Counted from the first letter of the stretch, positions 8,330 through 20,456 are shown. The stretch: DNA of 64,000 bases from Streptomyces sp. NRRL S-350 (GCF_000719705.1 NZ_JOHO01000002.1:496001-560000); one strand, 5' to 3'. The notes: generated by a model not told the origin, from the sequence alone. Made by a program: numbers and translations.

Positions 8330-9874
8330 TCAAGTGCCGTCCCCCGCAGGGGTGACCTCCGTCGGCGCCGGCACCCGGCGGACCTTGATGACGAGCGCGG
8401 CGATCACCACGGCGAGCGCCGCGAAGACCAGGCCCATCTGGAAGGCGGCCGCGATGCCGTGCACCAGCACCTCCGAGGAGTACGGCGCGGGAAGGCGGCC
8501 CGTCGCCCTGACTTGCTGGGCCTGCTGCGGCGTGGCCTGCTGGAGGAACTTCCCGACCTGCTGCCGGGCCTCGTTGCGGCTGGCCGTGCCGTACACCGTG
8601 ACCAGGATCGACAGGCCCAGCGAACCACCCACCTGCTGGGTGGTGTTGAGCATGCCGGTGGCGGCGCCGGTCTCGTGCGGGGCCACCCGGGAGACGGCGG
8701 TCAGCATCACCGGGACGAAGATCGAGCCCATACCGAAGCCGAAGAGCAGCGTCGGCCCGAGGATGCCGCCGACGTACGTGGTGTCGAGGTCGATCCGGCT
8801 CGCCCAGGCGACGCCGGCGAGGACCAGGACCGAGCCGGTGAGCAGGAACGGCTTCGGGCCGTACCGCAGCTGGTTGCGGGCCGCGAACTGGGCGGCGGCG
8901 ATGATGGCCGCACTGATCGGCAGGAAGGCGAAGCCCGCCCGCAGGGGGCTGAACCCGAGGATCTCCTGCACGAACAGGGTGATGAAGAAGAAGATGCTGA
9001 ACATCGCCGCGGCCACGCAGAGCATCAGCCCGTACGCGCCGGAGCGGTTGCGGTCGCGGAAGAGGTGCAAGGGGGTGATCGGCTGCGGCACGCGCCGCTC
9101 GTTGAGGATGAAGGCCGCGAGCAGTGCGACGGCGAGGCTGAACGCGGCCAGCGTCACGGCGTCCGTCCAGCCGTGGTCGGAGGCGCGGATGAAGCCGTAC
9201 ACCAGGGAGACCATGCCCGCCGTGGCGGTGAACGCGCCGATCAGGTCGAAGCGCCCGGGGTGGCGTTCGGACTCGTTGATGTACAGCGGCGCCAGCAGGG
9301 CGATCGCGATGCCGATCGGCACGTTGACGAAGAACACCCAGCGCCAGGACAGCCAGGACGTCAGCATGCCGCCGAGCAGCAGTCCGATCGCCCCGCCCGC
9401 GCCCGCGACGGCGGAGAAGACGCCGAAGGCCCGGTTGCGCTCCGGGCCCTCCTTGAAGTTGGTGGCGATCAGTGCCAGCGCGGTCGGCGAGGCGATCGCG
9501 CCGCCCAGCCCCTGCAACGCTCGCGCGGCCAGCAGCCAGGCGGAGGACTGTGCGACCCCGCCGAGCAGCGAGGCCGCGCCGAACACCAGCACGCCGACGA
9601 CGAACACCCGCCGGCGACCGAGGATGTCACCCGCCCGGCCACCGAGCAGCAGCAGCCCGCCGAAGGTCAGGGTGTAGGCGTTGATGACCCAGGACAGGTC
9701 GGTGGTGTTGAACTTCAGCGCCTGCTGGATGTGCGGCAGGGCGATGTTCACGATCGTGATGTCGAGGACGACCATCAGCTGGGTGGCCGCGATGACGGTG
9801 AGGGCTATCCCTGGGTGCTGGCCCCGGCGTGCGGTCGCGGGCGGAGCCGTGGCCAGGGCACGCGAAGTGGCCAT
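8330..9874 (-). CDS. DHA2 family MFS drug transporter (EmrB/QacA type, 14 TMS)
   Basis: A 514-residue integral membrane protein. Motif A of the DHA2 family is seen as LLLGGRAGDILGRRRVFVVG, motif D1 as TQLMVVLDITIVNIALPHIQ, and motif C as a Gly-rich stretch near GGAIGLLLGGMLTSWLSWRW. About 14 hydrophobic helices are visible, as in EmrB/QacA proton-driven exporters of drugs and antibiotics. The ATG at MATSRALAT follows a weak ribosome-binding site. The upstream DNA (9922-9950) shares a long motif with DNA upstream of a TetR gene at 31.7 kb, suggesting that regulator may control this pump. No adjacent regulator is present. Confidence 0.93.
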   Translation of the reverse strand: MATSRALATAPPATARRGQHPGIALTVIAATQLMVVLDITIVNIALPHIQQALKFNTTDLSWVINAYTLTFGGLLLLGGRAGDILGRRRVFVVGVLVFGAASLLGGVAQSSAWLLAARALQGLGGAIASPTALALIATNFKEGPERNRAFGVFSAVAGAGGAIGLLLGGMLTSWLSWRWVFFVNVPIGIAIALLAPLYINESERHPGRFDLIGAFTATAGMVSLVYGFIRASDHGWTDAVTLAAFSLAVALLAAFILNERRVPQPITPLHLFRDRNRSGAYGLMLCVAAAMFSIFFFITLFVQEILGFSPLRAGFAFLPISAAIIAAAQFAARNQLRYGPKPFLLTGSVLVLAGVAWASRIDLDTTYVGGILGPTLLFGFGMGSIFVPVMLTAVSRVAPHETGAATGMLNTTQQVGGSLGLSILVTVYGTASRNEARQQVGKFLQQATPQQAQQVRATGRLPAPYSSEVLVHGIAAAFQMGLVFAALAVVIAALVIKVRRVPAPTEVTPAGDGT

Positions 9875-9921
9875 GGCAGGTTCCCCAATGGCTCGGGGGC
9901 GAACGGCGGGAGGGGGACGGA

Positions 9922-9950
9922 TTCGTTCGCCACCACCGACAGTAGACCCG
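9922..9950. promoter_or_regulatory. motif shared with the TetR gene region (copy 1)
   Basis: TTCGTTC, 8 nt, CGACAGTAG, 1 nt, CCCG lies 48-76 bp upstream of the MFS start. The same arrangement occurs at 31513-31541; 24 of 29 bases agree between the two places. A candidate -35 (TTGTGT) and -10 (TACTGT) on the minus strand overlap this block, so a bound repressor would block transcription. Confidence 0.5.
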
Positions 9951-10146
9951 GGAGATAGGGAACACAACCGTTCATTACGGACAAGTAGCGGGGAAGTGGC
10001 GGACGAGCGGCGATTTCCGAACAACCGCCCTCCGTGAGGGCGGGAGGGTTGCGACGGGTGGGATGTCATATCCATGTCAACGACCTTCCGGGAGAGGTGA
10101 CCGTGCCGGGAGCTCGGCGAGCCCCCGGCACAGCGTGTCCCCGCTG

Positions 10147-13004
<2,858 letters not shown>

Positions 13005-13070
13005 CGGGGGTCCTTTTCTGTCCGTGAGCCCTGTGGCGGGCGTGGCCTGGTGCGCCTTCGGGCCCTGATG

Positions 13071-13084
13071 TGTGAGCGTTCACA
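13071..13084. promoter_or_regulatory. LacI-type operator (esterase side)
   Basis: TGTGAGCGTTCACA has perfect 5-bp arms (TGTGA/TCACA) around a 4-bp centre with CG, the pattern of LacI/GalR-family operators. It lies 67-80 bp upstream of the esterase start codon. A near-identical site stands at 13402. No LacI-type gene occurs in this window. Confidence 0.65.
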
Positions 13085-13359
13085 AACATGCCGTCCGAGA
13101 TGCGCTCGACCCGCCCGGCGTCGTGCGGGGAGGCGGGCCTGACGCCCCGTCCGGCACCCCGCCTCGTAGAGATATCACGCTCGCACTTGAGCTGAACATC
13201 CCATGGATGCGAAAAAGGTGAGAGTCGGTTGGATGTTCGAAAACCCAGAGGATCACCAGAATCCTGGGCATCGAAACCAACTTGCTCGGTCGCCTCGGTT
13301 CCGTGCCGGTCTCCATACATCCCATGTATTGCCCGTGGCGGCTCGTCCTGTCAGAAGCC

Positions 13360-13387
13360 TTGACAGTAGCCATGGCGCTGTCAGAAT
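13360..13387 (+). promoter_or_regulatory. sigma-70-like promoter of the fucosidase gene
   Basis: A perfect -35 box TTGACA (13360-13365), 16-bp spacer, and -10 CAGAAT (13382-13387, 4 of 6). Transcription would start about 13394, just before the operator at 13402, and the start codon is 140 bp downstream of the -10. Confidence 0.55.
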
Positions 13388-13401
13388 CGGCTGCACCTCA
13401 T

Positions 13402-13415
13402 TGTGATCGCTCACA
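13402..13415. promoter_or_regulatory. LacI-type operator (fucosidase side)
   Basis: TGTGATCGCTCACA, with the same TGTGA-N4-TCACA symmetry as the site at 13071. It starts 14 bp after the candidate -10 box, a position where a bound repressor would block transcription initiation or clearance. Confidence 0.65.
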
Positions 13416-13527
13416 TTTCTGGCCTCCCACGATGCAGGGCGTTCCGAGCCGCACGGCCCCGCGCCACCTGGGCATCCGGTGTGGCGGACCGGGAAATCCA
13501 CCATGCTCCATGACGAAGGGTCAACCC

Positions 13528-15762
13528 ATGGCGATCAGCAGGCGTGTGTTCCTGTCAGGTGCCGCCGGAGTCGTCGCCGCCGCGACGGCGGATCTCACGC
13601 TCGGCACGGCGACGGCGCTGGCAGCTCCGTCGTCGTACTCGCCCACGTGGGCGTCGGTGGACCAGCATCCGCCGGCGCCGGAGTGGTTCCAGGACGCCAA
13701 GTTCGGCATCTACTTCCACTGGGGTGCCTTCAGCGTGCCCGCGTTCGGCAGCGAGTGGTACCCGCGGAACATGTACGTCGCCGGGAGCGGCGAGAACAAG
13801 CACCACACCGCCACCTACGGGGATCCGTCGGTGTGGCCCTACAACAACTTCGTCGACGGGGCGCGCGACAAGGCGGGCAACTGGGTGCAGTTCGCGCCCA
13901 GGCTCGCCTCCCAGGGCGGGAACTTCGACCCGGACGCCTGGGCGCAGCTGTTCGTCGACGCGGGCGCCAGGTTCGCGGGCCCGGTGGCGGAGCACCACGA
14001 CGGCTTCTCGATGTGGAACAGCGCGGTCAACGAGTGGAACTCGGTGCAGCGGGGGCCCAAGCTGAACCTGCTGCAGCTCTTCCGCGACGCGATCCGGGGC
14101 AAGGGCCTGAAGCTGCTGGTGGCCATGCACCACGCCTACAACTTCAACGGCTACTACGACCACGTGCCCGCGCAGCCGACCGCCAGCCTGCAGAAGCTCT
14201 TCGGCCAGCTCGACACCGCCACCGAGAACCAGCTCTGGTACGCCAAGCTCAAGGAGGTCGTGGACCTGGCGCAGCCGGACATCCTGTGGGAGGACTTCGA
14301 CCTCTCCAAGGTCGACGAAACGCAGCGGCTGAACTTCCTGTCGTACTACTACAACCAGGCCCTGAGCTGGGGTCGGGAGGTCGTGGCCACGTACAAGGAC
14401 GGCTACGACAACAAGGGCGAGGTCTTCGACTACGAACGCGGCGGCCCGGCCGAGGTCTCCGACCCGTACTGGCTGACCGACGACAGCATCAGCAGCTCCA
14501 GCTGGTGCTACACGGTGGGCATCGGCTACTACTCCACCGCGCAGATGCTCCACGCGCTGATCGACCGGATCAGCAAGAACGGCAACATGCTGCTCAACAT
14601 CGCCCCCATGGCGGACGGGACGATCCCCCAGGGCCAGAAGGACGTCCTGCTGGGCATCGGCGACCACCTCAAGCGGTTCGGCGAGTCCCTGTACGGCACC
14701 CGCGCCTGGACGGTCCACGGGGAGGGGCCGACCAAGATGGGCGGCGGGTCCTTCACCACCCCCGTGGCGGGCACGAACAAGGACTTCCGGTTCACCCGTG
14801 ACAAGTCCGGCACCGTCCTGTACGCCACGGTCCTGGGCTGGCCCGGGAGTTCCACGACCCTCACCACCCTGGGCAGCGGCCGCATCGACCTCGGCTCGCT
14901 CACGTCCGTCCAGCTGCTCGACTCGAAGGCGGGCACGTACATCGGCCTGCCCGCGCCGACCCAGGGCGGCGACGGCCTGCACATCACCCTGCCGTCCGCC
15001 TCGGCGCCGTTCGGCGCCCTCGCCTACGTGCTGAAGTTCACCTTCTCCGGACCGATCCCCGTCCTCAGGCCCGGGGGCAGCGGCGTGGTCACCGCGTACG
15101 GCGACATCTCGTACGCGGGCGCGGCGGCCGGGCTCGTGCTGGGCGACTACACGGCCGCCGGACTCCAGAGCGCCGGACTGGCGCCGCGCACCATCTCCTC
15201 CCTGCGGATACCGGCCGGCTACCAGGTGATCGGCTACTCCGGCGACAACTACTCCGGAACCGCCTGGACGTTCAGCGCGGACGACCCCGACCTGCGCACC
15301 ACCGGCAACAACGACGCCATCACCTCGCTGAAGGTGACCTTCAATCCGGCCACGTACTTCCGGATCGGCAACGTCACCGACGGCCTGGCCCTGGACAGCG
15401 GCGGCAACGTCGCCTACGGCAGCAACCTCAAGCAGTGGACCTGGGACGGCAGCACCAACCTCCAGTGGCAGGCCGTCGACCTCGGCAACGGCTACTACCG
15501 CCTGGTCAACCGCACCAACGGCATGGTCGCCGACGGCTGGGGCGCCACCACGAACGGGGCACCCGCCCAGCAGGCGACCTGGAACGGCGGCACCAACCAG
15601 CAGTGGCAGATCACCGACCGCGGCAACGGCCGGTACAGCATCGCCAACCGCACGACGGGCCTGGTCCTGGACGGCGGCGGCCAGGTGGCGGCCGGCTCCG
15701 TCACCAAGCAGTGGACCTGGGACGGCAGCTCCAACCTGCAGTGGACGTTCACCGCCCAGTAG
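13528..15762 (+). CDS. Tat-exported alpha-L-fucosidase (GH29) with beta-gamma-crystallin and RICIN modules
   Basis: A 744-residue secreted enzyme. The N-terminus MAISRRVFLSGAAG is a textbook twin-arginine signal, with cleavage near LAA about residue 33. Residues ~40-480 are GH29: AKFGIYFHWGAFSVPAFGSEWYPR in two overlapping segments, the HHDGF motif (156-160), and DILWEDF, in which Asp256 aligns with the catalytic nucleophile of family members. Residues ~510-610 look like a beta-gamma-crystallin pair (YGDISYAG, GYSGDNYSGTAWTF). The last ~130 are a RICIN lectin with three QW repeats. It would release L-fucose or related sugars from host or plant glycans. The ATG follows AAGGG by 7 nt; an ATG 18 nt upstream is less likely. 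Confidence 0.93.
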   Translation: MAISRRVFLSGAAGVVAAATADLTLGTATALAAPSSYSPTWASVDQHPPAPEWFQDAKFGIYFHWGAFSVPAFGSEWYPRNMYVAGSGENKHHTATYGDPSVWPYNNFVDGARDKAGNWVQFAPRLASQGGNFDPDAWAQLFVDAGARFAGPVAEHHDGFSMWNSAVNEWNSVQRGPKLNLLQLFRDAIRGKGLKLLVAMHHAYNFNGYYDHVPAQPTASLQKLFGQLDTATENQLWYAKLKEVVDLAQPDILWEDFDLSKVDETQRLNFLSYYYNQALSWGREVVATYKDGYDNKGEVFDYERGGPAEVSDPYWLTDDSISSSSWCYTVGIGYYSTAQMLHALIDRISKNGNMLLNIAPMADGTIPQGQKDVLLGIGDHLKRFGESLYGTRAWTVHGEGPTKMGGGSFTTPVAGTNKDFRFTRDKSGTVLYATVLGWPGSSTTLTTLGSGRIDLGSLTSVQLLDSKAGTYIGLPAPTQGGDGLHITLPSASAPFGALAYVLKFTFSGPIPVLRPGGSGVVTAYGDISYAGAAAGLVLGDYTAAGLQSAGLAPRTISSLRIPAGYQVIGYSGDNYSGTAWTFSADDPDLRTTGNNDAITSLKVTFNPATYFRIGNVTDGLALDSGGNVAYGSNLKQWTWDGSTNLQWQAVDLGNGYYRLVNRTNGMVADGWGATTNGAPAQQATWNGGTNQQWQITDRGNGRYSIANRTTGLVLDGGGQVAAGSVTKQWTWDGSSNLQWTFTAQ

Positions 15763-15842
15763 CCCGCCGCCCGCCGCCCAGTAGCCCGCCGCCCGCGCCG
15801 GTGCGCGACGCGCTCGGCAAGCCGGGCTCCGGGACGACCCGT

Positions 15843-15878
15843 ACACGCCCCGACGACACCCACGTCGTCGGGGCGTGT
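15843..15878 (+). terminator. strong terminator after the fucosidase gene
   Basis: ACACGCCCCGACGAC and its exact complement form a 15-bp perfect stem around a 6-nt loop (ACCCAC), 81 bp past the stop codon. No U-tract, as is common in streptomycetes. Confidence 0.8.
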
Positions 15879-16089
15879 CCGTCGGAGCCCGCGCCCGGCT
15901 CGCACCCGACCCGAGATCGAGGCTCAGTCGGAAGCGACGGAATTCAGCAGTCATATGACTGATGCCCCTGCGTCACGCTCCGGCACATCCTCCTTGTGCG
16001 ACGGATCCGGCCCCCGGGCCCGCCGCGCAGGAGAAATGCCATCCCGCCCGTACCGCAGTTACGGGCCGACCTCGAAAGCGGGTTCCACC

Positions 16090-16539
16090 GTGGCCCTCAC
16101 CTCGTTCAAGTCGGCGGCCGCCGCCGTCTCGACCGCGCTCGCCGGCGCGGCGCTGCTGTTCACGGCGGCCCCGGCGTCCGCGGCGAACCCGCCGTACGAC
16201 GGCTGCCCGGCCTGGGCCCTCTGCCTGTACCAGCACGAGGGCGGGACGGGCTCGAAGGCGGTCGTCACGCCGCCGCCGGCCGGCGGCAACGCGGCGATCG
16301 TGCGGCTCACCCAGGTGCACTTCCTGAACGGCGAGCTCGCCGACAACCAGGTCACCTCCTGGATCAACAACTCGCAGTGCTCGGTGAAGTTCATGGACGA
16401 CCCGTACGGGGAGCTCCACCCCTCCGACCTGGACTTCACCGCGATGTGGAACTGGGGCGCGAAGGGCGACTACGGCACCGGAACCTCCAAGTACTACCTG
16501 AACGACCGGATTTCCTCCCTCCAGTTCTGGTGCCCGTAG
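16090..16539 (+). CDS. peptidase inhibitor family I36-like small secreted protein
   Basis: A small exported protein of about 149 residues with a signal peptide (FKSAAAAVSTALAGAALLFT, cleavage near ASA). The mature part has four cysteines (CPAWALC, QCSVKF, FWC), an LCLYQHEGG segment and a C-terminal DRISSLQFW, typical of beta-gamma-crystallin-fold proteins of the I36 (Streptomyces metalloproteinase inhibitor) group. It may inhibit proteases or bind calcium. The GTG at 16090 gives a normal signal peptide; an ATG at 16036 with AGGAG only 2 nt away is an alternative that adds 18 residues. It sits alone, next to a fucosidase whose middle module has the same fold. Confidence 0.72.
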   Translation: MALTSFKSAAAAVSTALAGAALLFTAAPASAANPPYDGCPAWALCLYQHEGGTGSKAVVTPPPAGGNAAIVRLTQVHFLNGELADNQVTSWINNSQCSVKFMDDPYGELHPSDLDFTAMWNWGAKGDYGTGTSKYYLNDRISSLQFWCP

Positions 16540-16672
16540 CGGCAGGGCCGGCCCCGAGGGCGCGGCTCCCCGCCGGATCCGCTCCGCCCACCACTGCCCC
16601 CGGCACCCGCGAGGAGCCGGGGGCGTCCTCGTGCGGTCCGCACTCCTCCCCACCCCGGCACCGGAACCGTCC

Positions 16673-16710
16673 GGTGCCACGGGGTGCCACCCGGTGCCAC
16701 CCGGTTCCAC
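16673..16710. repeat. 10-bp degenerate tandem repeat
   Basis: GGTGCCACCC and close variants are repeated about four times just upstream of the ribosome-binding site of the large fusion gene. Confidence 0.6.
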
Positions 16711-16723
16711 CGAAGGAAAGCCC

Positions 16724-19700
16724 ATGAAACGTCTTCGACCAGCGGCCGCGCTCTTGTCCGGCCTGCTGCTCCCCCTCGCACTGCCCACCCCCTCCCCGGC
16801 CGCACCCGCGATCGGCGCGGCCCCCACGGCGGCGTCCGCACCGGTGACGGCCGGTCCAGGCGCGGACGGGCCGGATCTGAGCTACGCCAACCGCACCTCC
16901 CCGCCCCCCGGCCTGCCCGACTGGTCCGGCGCCGGCTACCGGGGCGGCCAACCGCTGCCCGGTGACGGCGACCTGACCGGCGACGCGGCCTGCCGCATCA
17001 CCCCGGACCAGCTCGCCGCCAAGTACGGCGTACGGCCGGACGACGGGGCCGACGACACCACCGGGCTGCAGCGGGCCGTCGACGACGTCAAGGCCAACTG
17101 CTCGCCCAACGCCGGCTTCAACCGGCTCTCGCTCATCTCCCTGCCGACCGGGCGGATCGACGTGTCCCGGCAGATCTACGTCGACGCCGACTTCCTGGTC
17201 CTGCGCGGCCAGGGCTCCGGCGACGGCGGTACCCGGGTGGTGTTCCGGCCGGACGCCAACACCCGCTACGACACGCTCGTCAACGGCCGCTGGGACCAGG
17301 ACGGCATGAAGGCCGGCAGCGGCAGCGACGTCGGCACGGGCGGCTGGATCTGGCCGGGGCGCGGCCTGTTCCGGGTGCAGACCCGGGACGTCGCGGACCG
17401 TTACCAGGACGACTGGGCGGCGGCCCCGACGAACCGCAAGGACATCTTCGAGGGCAGCGTCAACCAGCACTGGGCCTCCGGCATCAAGGTGGCCGCCTCG
17501 GCCGACGACCCCGGCTACTCGGCCCGGCAAGGGCAGAACGTCGTCCGGCTGGACGCGAAGGCCGACATGAAGAAGTTCGCGCTGGGCGGCTACGTCTGGG
17601 TGGGCGCGGCCAACAGCGTCAAGTTCTACGAGCAGCAGGGCGTGTCCGACCGCAGCCAGATGGACAACCTGCACATGCGCCAGCAGATGTTCCGGGTCAA
17701 CGCCCTCGACGCCAGCGCCAGGACCGTCACCCTGGACCGCCCTCTGGAGTGGGACCTGCCGGTCGACTCGACCTCGGACGGCTCGCCCGCACTGGGCGAC
17801 AAGCCCTACCCCAGCAAGGTCACTCCGCTCAAGGTGGTCCAGGGCGTCGGGTTCGAGGACTTCGCCTTCACCCAGGAGATGAACGGCCTGCCCAGGCTCG
17901 GCGGCGGCAGCTACCAGCTGACCCCCGACCAGGCCGTCCACAACTACGGCAACATGGCCCCCGAGTACGCGATGCACGGCATCGTCTTCAAGTGGGCCGC
18001 CAACGACTGGGCGCGCGGACTGAAGGCCGAGATGACCGGCTCCCACCCGGTCGTCACCGAGGACGCCCGCAACCTGCAGATCGAGCGCAACAGCTTCGAC
18101 GGCGCCTGGAACAAGGGCAAGGGCGGCAACGGCTACCTGCGCGGCAGCCGCGTCTGGGACTCGCTGTACGCCTACAACCTCAGCCGCAACCTGCGCCACT
18201 TCACCTTCCAGTGGTCGGCCAGCGGCAACGTCGCCTTCCGCAACGACCTCGACTCCGACCTGAACCTGCACGGCGGTTGGGAGCACGACAACCTCTTCGA
18301 ACAGAACACGCTGAGGGTGCCCTACGAGCACCGCTCGGGCAGCTGCCAGACCAACTGCGGCGGCGAGGGCGGCGAGATCGACGAGGGGACGTGGTACCCG
18401 ATCTGGTGGGCGGCCGGCCCCAAGGCGGTCAAGTGGTCGGGCTCCTCGGGGCCCCAGAACGTCTTCCACGACAACACCCTGATCAAGCAGACGACCCCGG
18501 GCGGCCCGTTCGAGCCCTACTCGCCCTACGGGACGCAGCCCGGCACCGCCTTCCAGTTCGGCTCCGCCAACGGCGACCCGAGCCGGTTCCAGCCGCTGGG
18601 CCAGGACGGCCAGGGGATCCCGGACTGGACCGGCCGGGAGACCCTGGACTACACCGGCAAGGGAGTCGTGCCCCTCGACGTGGGCAAGCGGCCGTCACTG
18701 TTCCTCGCGGACACCGGCGGCGGCATCGACCCGCGCGACGGCAGCAGCCGCCGGGTGGCCACCTGGAACATGCAGGGCGCGAACACCCCCGAGTCGAACG
18801 GCAACAAGTACAGCAACGACCTGCCCCAGCTGTACGGGCGCACCGGCGGACGGGCCGACGCCGACATCGTCGCGCTGCAGGAGGCCGGCGCCCCGCCCGG
18901 CGGCGCCGTCTTCCAGCAGAGCATCAGCACGCCCAACATCCACTACTTCACGGACGACGGCCTCCACACCATCCCGGTGCAGGAGTACCGCATCGGGAGC
19001 GCGGGCCGGCCCGCCGGCTGGCTGTACTGGCTGCGCACCGACACCAGCTCCGAGCAGTGGGGCCGGGTCAACCTGGCCGTCTTCAGCCGCACCCGGGTCG
19101 CCCCGCAGAACGTGTACGTCGCCCGGGAGGGCATCCTCGGCAACCGGACCGACTCCCGGCCCGCGCTCGGCATCAACGTCGACGGCGTCGCCTACTTCAC
19201 CGTGCACGGATGGTCGGGCAGCGGCAACGACGACCCGCAACTGCTGCGCAACATCGGTGACCAGATGTCCGCCGCAGGCCTGCCCTGGATCGCCCTGGGC
19301 GACTACAACCGCAGCCCGGACAGCATGCGCGCCGCGGTCGGCACCGACCTGGTCGTCCACGCCCAGGGGCTGCCCACCCACCCCACGGACCGGGTCGGCA
19401 CCGGCACCCCGGCGGTCCTCGACTACGCGGTCGCCCCTCCCAGCGGCGGACCCCTGTCCCAGCCCACCGTCGCCGGGATCTCGCGCGTCGGCATCAACTC
19501 GTCGGACCACTACCCCGTCGTGTACACCCTCAGCGGCCTGCCGACCCGACCGGCGGTCACGCAGTCGGTGACGCCGACCCTGTCCACCCAGATCGTGCTG
19601 CGCAGCGCCGCCACCACCAACGCGGCCTCTCCCACCAGGACCAGCCACGTGGTCAGCGACCAGCCGGTCAACCAGGCCAACGGCTCCTCGCAGGTGTTCA

Positions 19701-20440
19701 CCGTCTCGCCCGACCTCGAACACAGCGGCTACTACCGCCTGGCCAACACGAGCGCGCCCTACGTCGGCCACTACCTGGGACAGGAGGGCGGCGCCCGCGA
19801 CGCGCGAGCGGTGGTCTGGCCGAGCGAGGCGGTGGACCAGCTCTGGGCGCCGGTCTACCAGGGCGACGGCACCTGGACCCTGCAGAACTACCTCACCCGG
19901 CAGTTCCTCACGGACGTCAACAGCAGCCAGGCGCTGGCCGGTCGCGACTACGACGGCGCGGCCGACCAGCGCTGGTTCCTCCAGGACCCGCGCGAGGTCA
20001 CCGGCGTCAACGAGATCGTCACGACGGACAACGCGGCACTCTCGGTCGACGACCTGAGCACGGCGCCCCACCCGGTGTACCTGGCCCCGGACTCCCACCG
20101 CAGCACTCAGCAGTTCAGCGCGATCTCCGCCGGGCAGAGCGGCTCGGACCACTGCTTCTACCTGGTCAACGAGGGGCAGTACGTCAACTCGACGGCGGCC
20201 CACCCGGGGCAGCCCCTGAACGGGAGCCTCGTCACCATGGGCGGCTTCCGCCCCAATGACGACGGCTACCTGTGGTGCGCGACACCCGACGGCCCGGACG
20301 GCACCCTGCTGACCAACCACACGGCCTCCGACGAGCGCCTGAACCTCACCCGTGCCGAGGCGTCCGACGAGACGGCGGTCGGCAGCGCCGGCTCCGGTGC
20401 CGCCAAGCTCCACTGGAGGTTCCTGCCGGTCACCCGGTGA
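16724..20440 (+). CDS. secreted fusion: right-handed beta-helix, CdtB-like endonuclease/phosphatase, RICIN lectin
   Basis: A 1238-residue secreted multidomain protein. Signal peptide residues 1-29. Residues ~85-660 form a beta-helix of the Pectate_lyase_3 type (KYGVRPDDGADDTTGLQRAV opening, then many short turns). Residues ~676-935 are an endonuclease/exonuclease/phosphatase domain closest in appearance to the CdtB subunit of cytolethal distending toxin: RRVATWNMQG, ADIVALQEAG (Glu720), RVNLAVFSR, FTVHGWSGSGND (His828), ALGDYNRSP (Asp860, Asn862), VLDYAVA (Asp900) and SSDHYPVVYTL (Asp928, His929). All catalytic positions of the DNase I fold are present. Residues ~985-1238 are RICIN-like. AAGGA precedes the ATG by 6 nt. 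A perfect hairpin ends the transcript. Confidence 0.88.
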   Translation: MKRLRPAAALLSGLLLPLALPTPSPAAPAIGAAPTAASAPVTAGPGADGPDLSYANRTSPPPGLPDWSGAGYRGGQPLPGDGDLTGDAACRITPDQLAAKYGVRPDDGADDTTGLQRAVDDVKANCSPNAGFNRLSLISLPTGRIDVSRQIYVDADFLVLRGQGSGDGGTRVVFRPDANTRYDTLVNGRWDQDGMKAGSGSDVGTGGWIWPGRGLFRVQTRDVADRYQDDWAAAPTNRKDIFEGSVNQHWASGIKVAASADDPGYSARQGQNVVRLDAKADMKKFALGGYVWVGAANSVKFYEQQGVSDRSQMDNLHMRQQMFRVNALDASARTVTLDRPLEWDLPVDSTSDGSPALGDKPYPSKVTPLKVVQGVGFEDFAFTQEMNGLPRLGGGSYQLTPDQAVHNYGNMAPEYAMHGIVFKWAANDWARGLKAEMTGSHPVVTEDARNLQIERNSFDGAWNKGKGGNGYLRGSRVWDSLYAYNLSRNLRHFTFQWSASGNVAFRNDLDSDLNLHGGWEHDNLFEQNTLRVPYEHRSGSCQTNCGGEGGEIDEGTWYPIWWAAGPKAVKWSGSSGPQNVFHDNTLIKQTTPGGPFEPYSPYGTQPGTAFQFGSANGDPSRFQPLGQDGQGIPDWTGRETLDYTGKGVVPLDVGKRPSLFLADTGGGIDPRDGSSRRVATWNMQGANTPESNGNKYSNDLPQLYGRTGGRADADIVALQEAGAPPGGAVFQQSISTPNIHYFTDDGLHTIPVQEYRIGSAGRPAGWLYWLRTDTSSEQWGRVNLAVFSRTRVAPQNVYVAREGILGNRTDSRPALGINVDGVAYFTVHGWSGSGNDDPQLLRNIGDQMSAAGLPWIALGDYNRSPDSMRAAVGTDLVVHAQGLPTHPTDRVGTGTPAVLDYAVAPPSGGPLSQPTVAGISRVGINSSDHYPVVYTLSGLPTRPAVTQSVTPTLSTQIVLRSAATTNAASPTRTSHVVSDQPVNQANGSSQVFTVSPDLEHSGYYRLANTSAPYVGHYLGQEGGARDARAVVWPSEAVDQLWAPVYQGDGTWTLQNYLTRQFLTDVNSSQALAGRDYDGAADQRWFLQDPREVTGVNEIVTTDNAALSVDDLSTAPHPVYLAPDSHRSTQQFSAISAGQSGSDHCFYLVNEGQYVNSTAAHPGQPLNGSLVTMGGFRPNDDGYLWCATPDGPDGTLLTNHTASDERLNLTRAEASDETAVGSAGSGAAKLHWRFLPVTR

Positions 20441-20456
20441 CCGCGCATCGACCGCC

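Larger units (their letters stand above)
13005..13527. other. divergent intergenic region between esterase and fucosidase genes
   Basis: A 523-bp non-coding stretch of lower GC than its surroundings. It contains a LacI-type operator near each end (13071-13084 and 13402-13415), a sigma-70-like promoter for the rightward fucosidase gene (13360-13387), and a CTGTCA/TGACAG inverted repeat at 13348-13366 whose left arm, with three further bases (CTGTCAGAA), recurs at 13378-13386. I see no gene in it. Confidence 0.7.
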
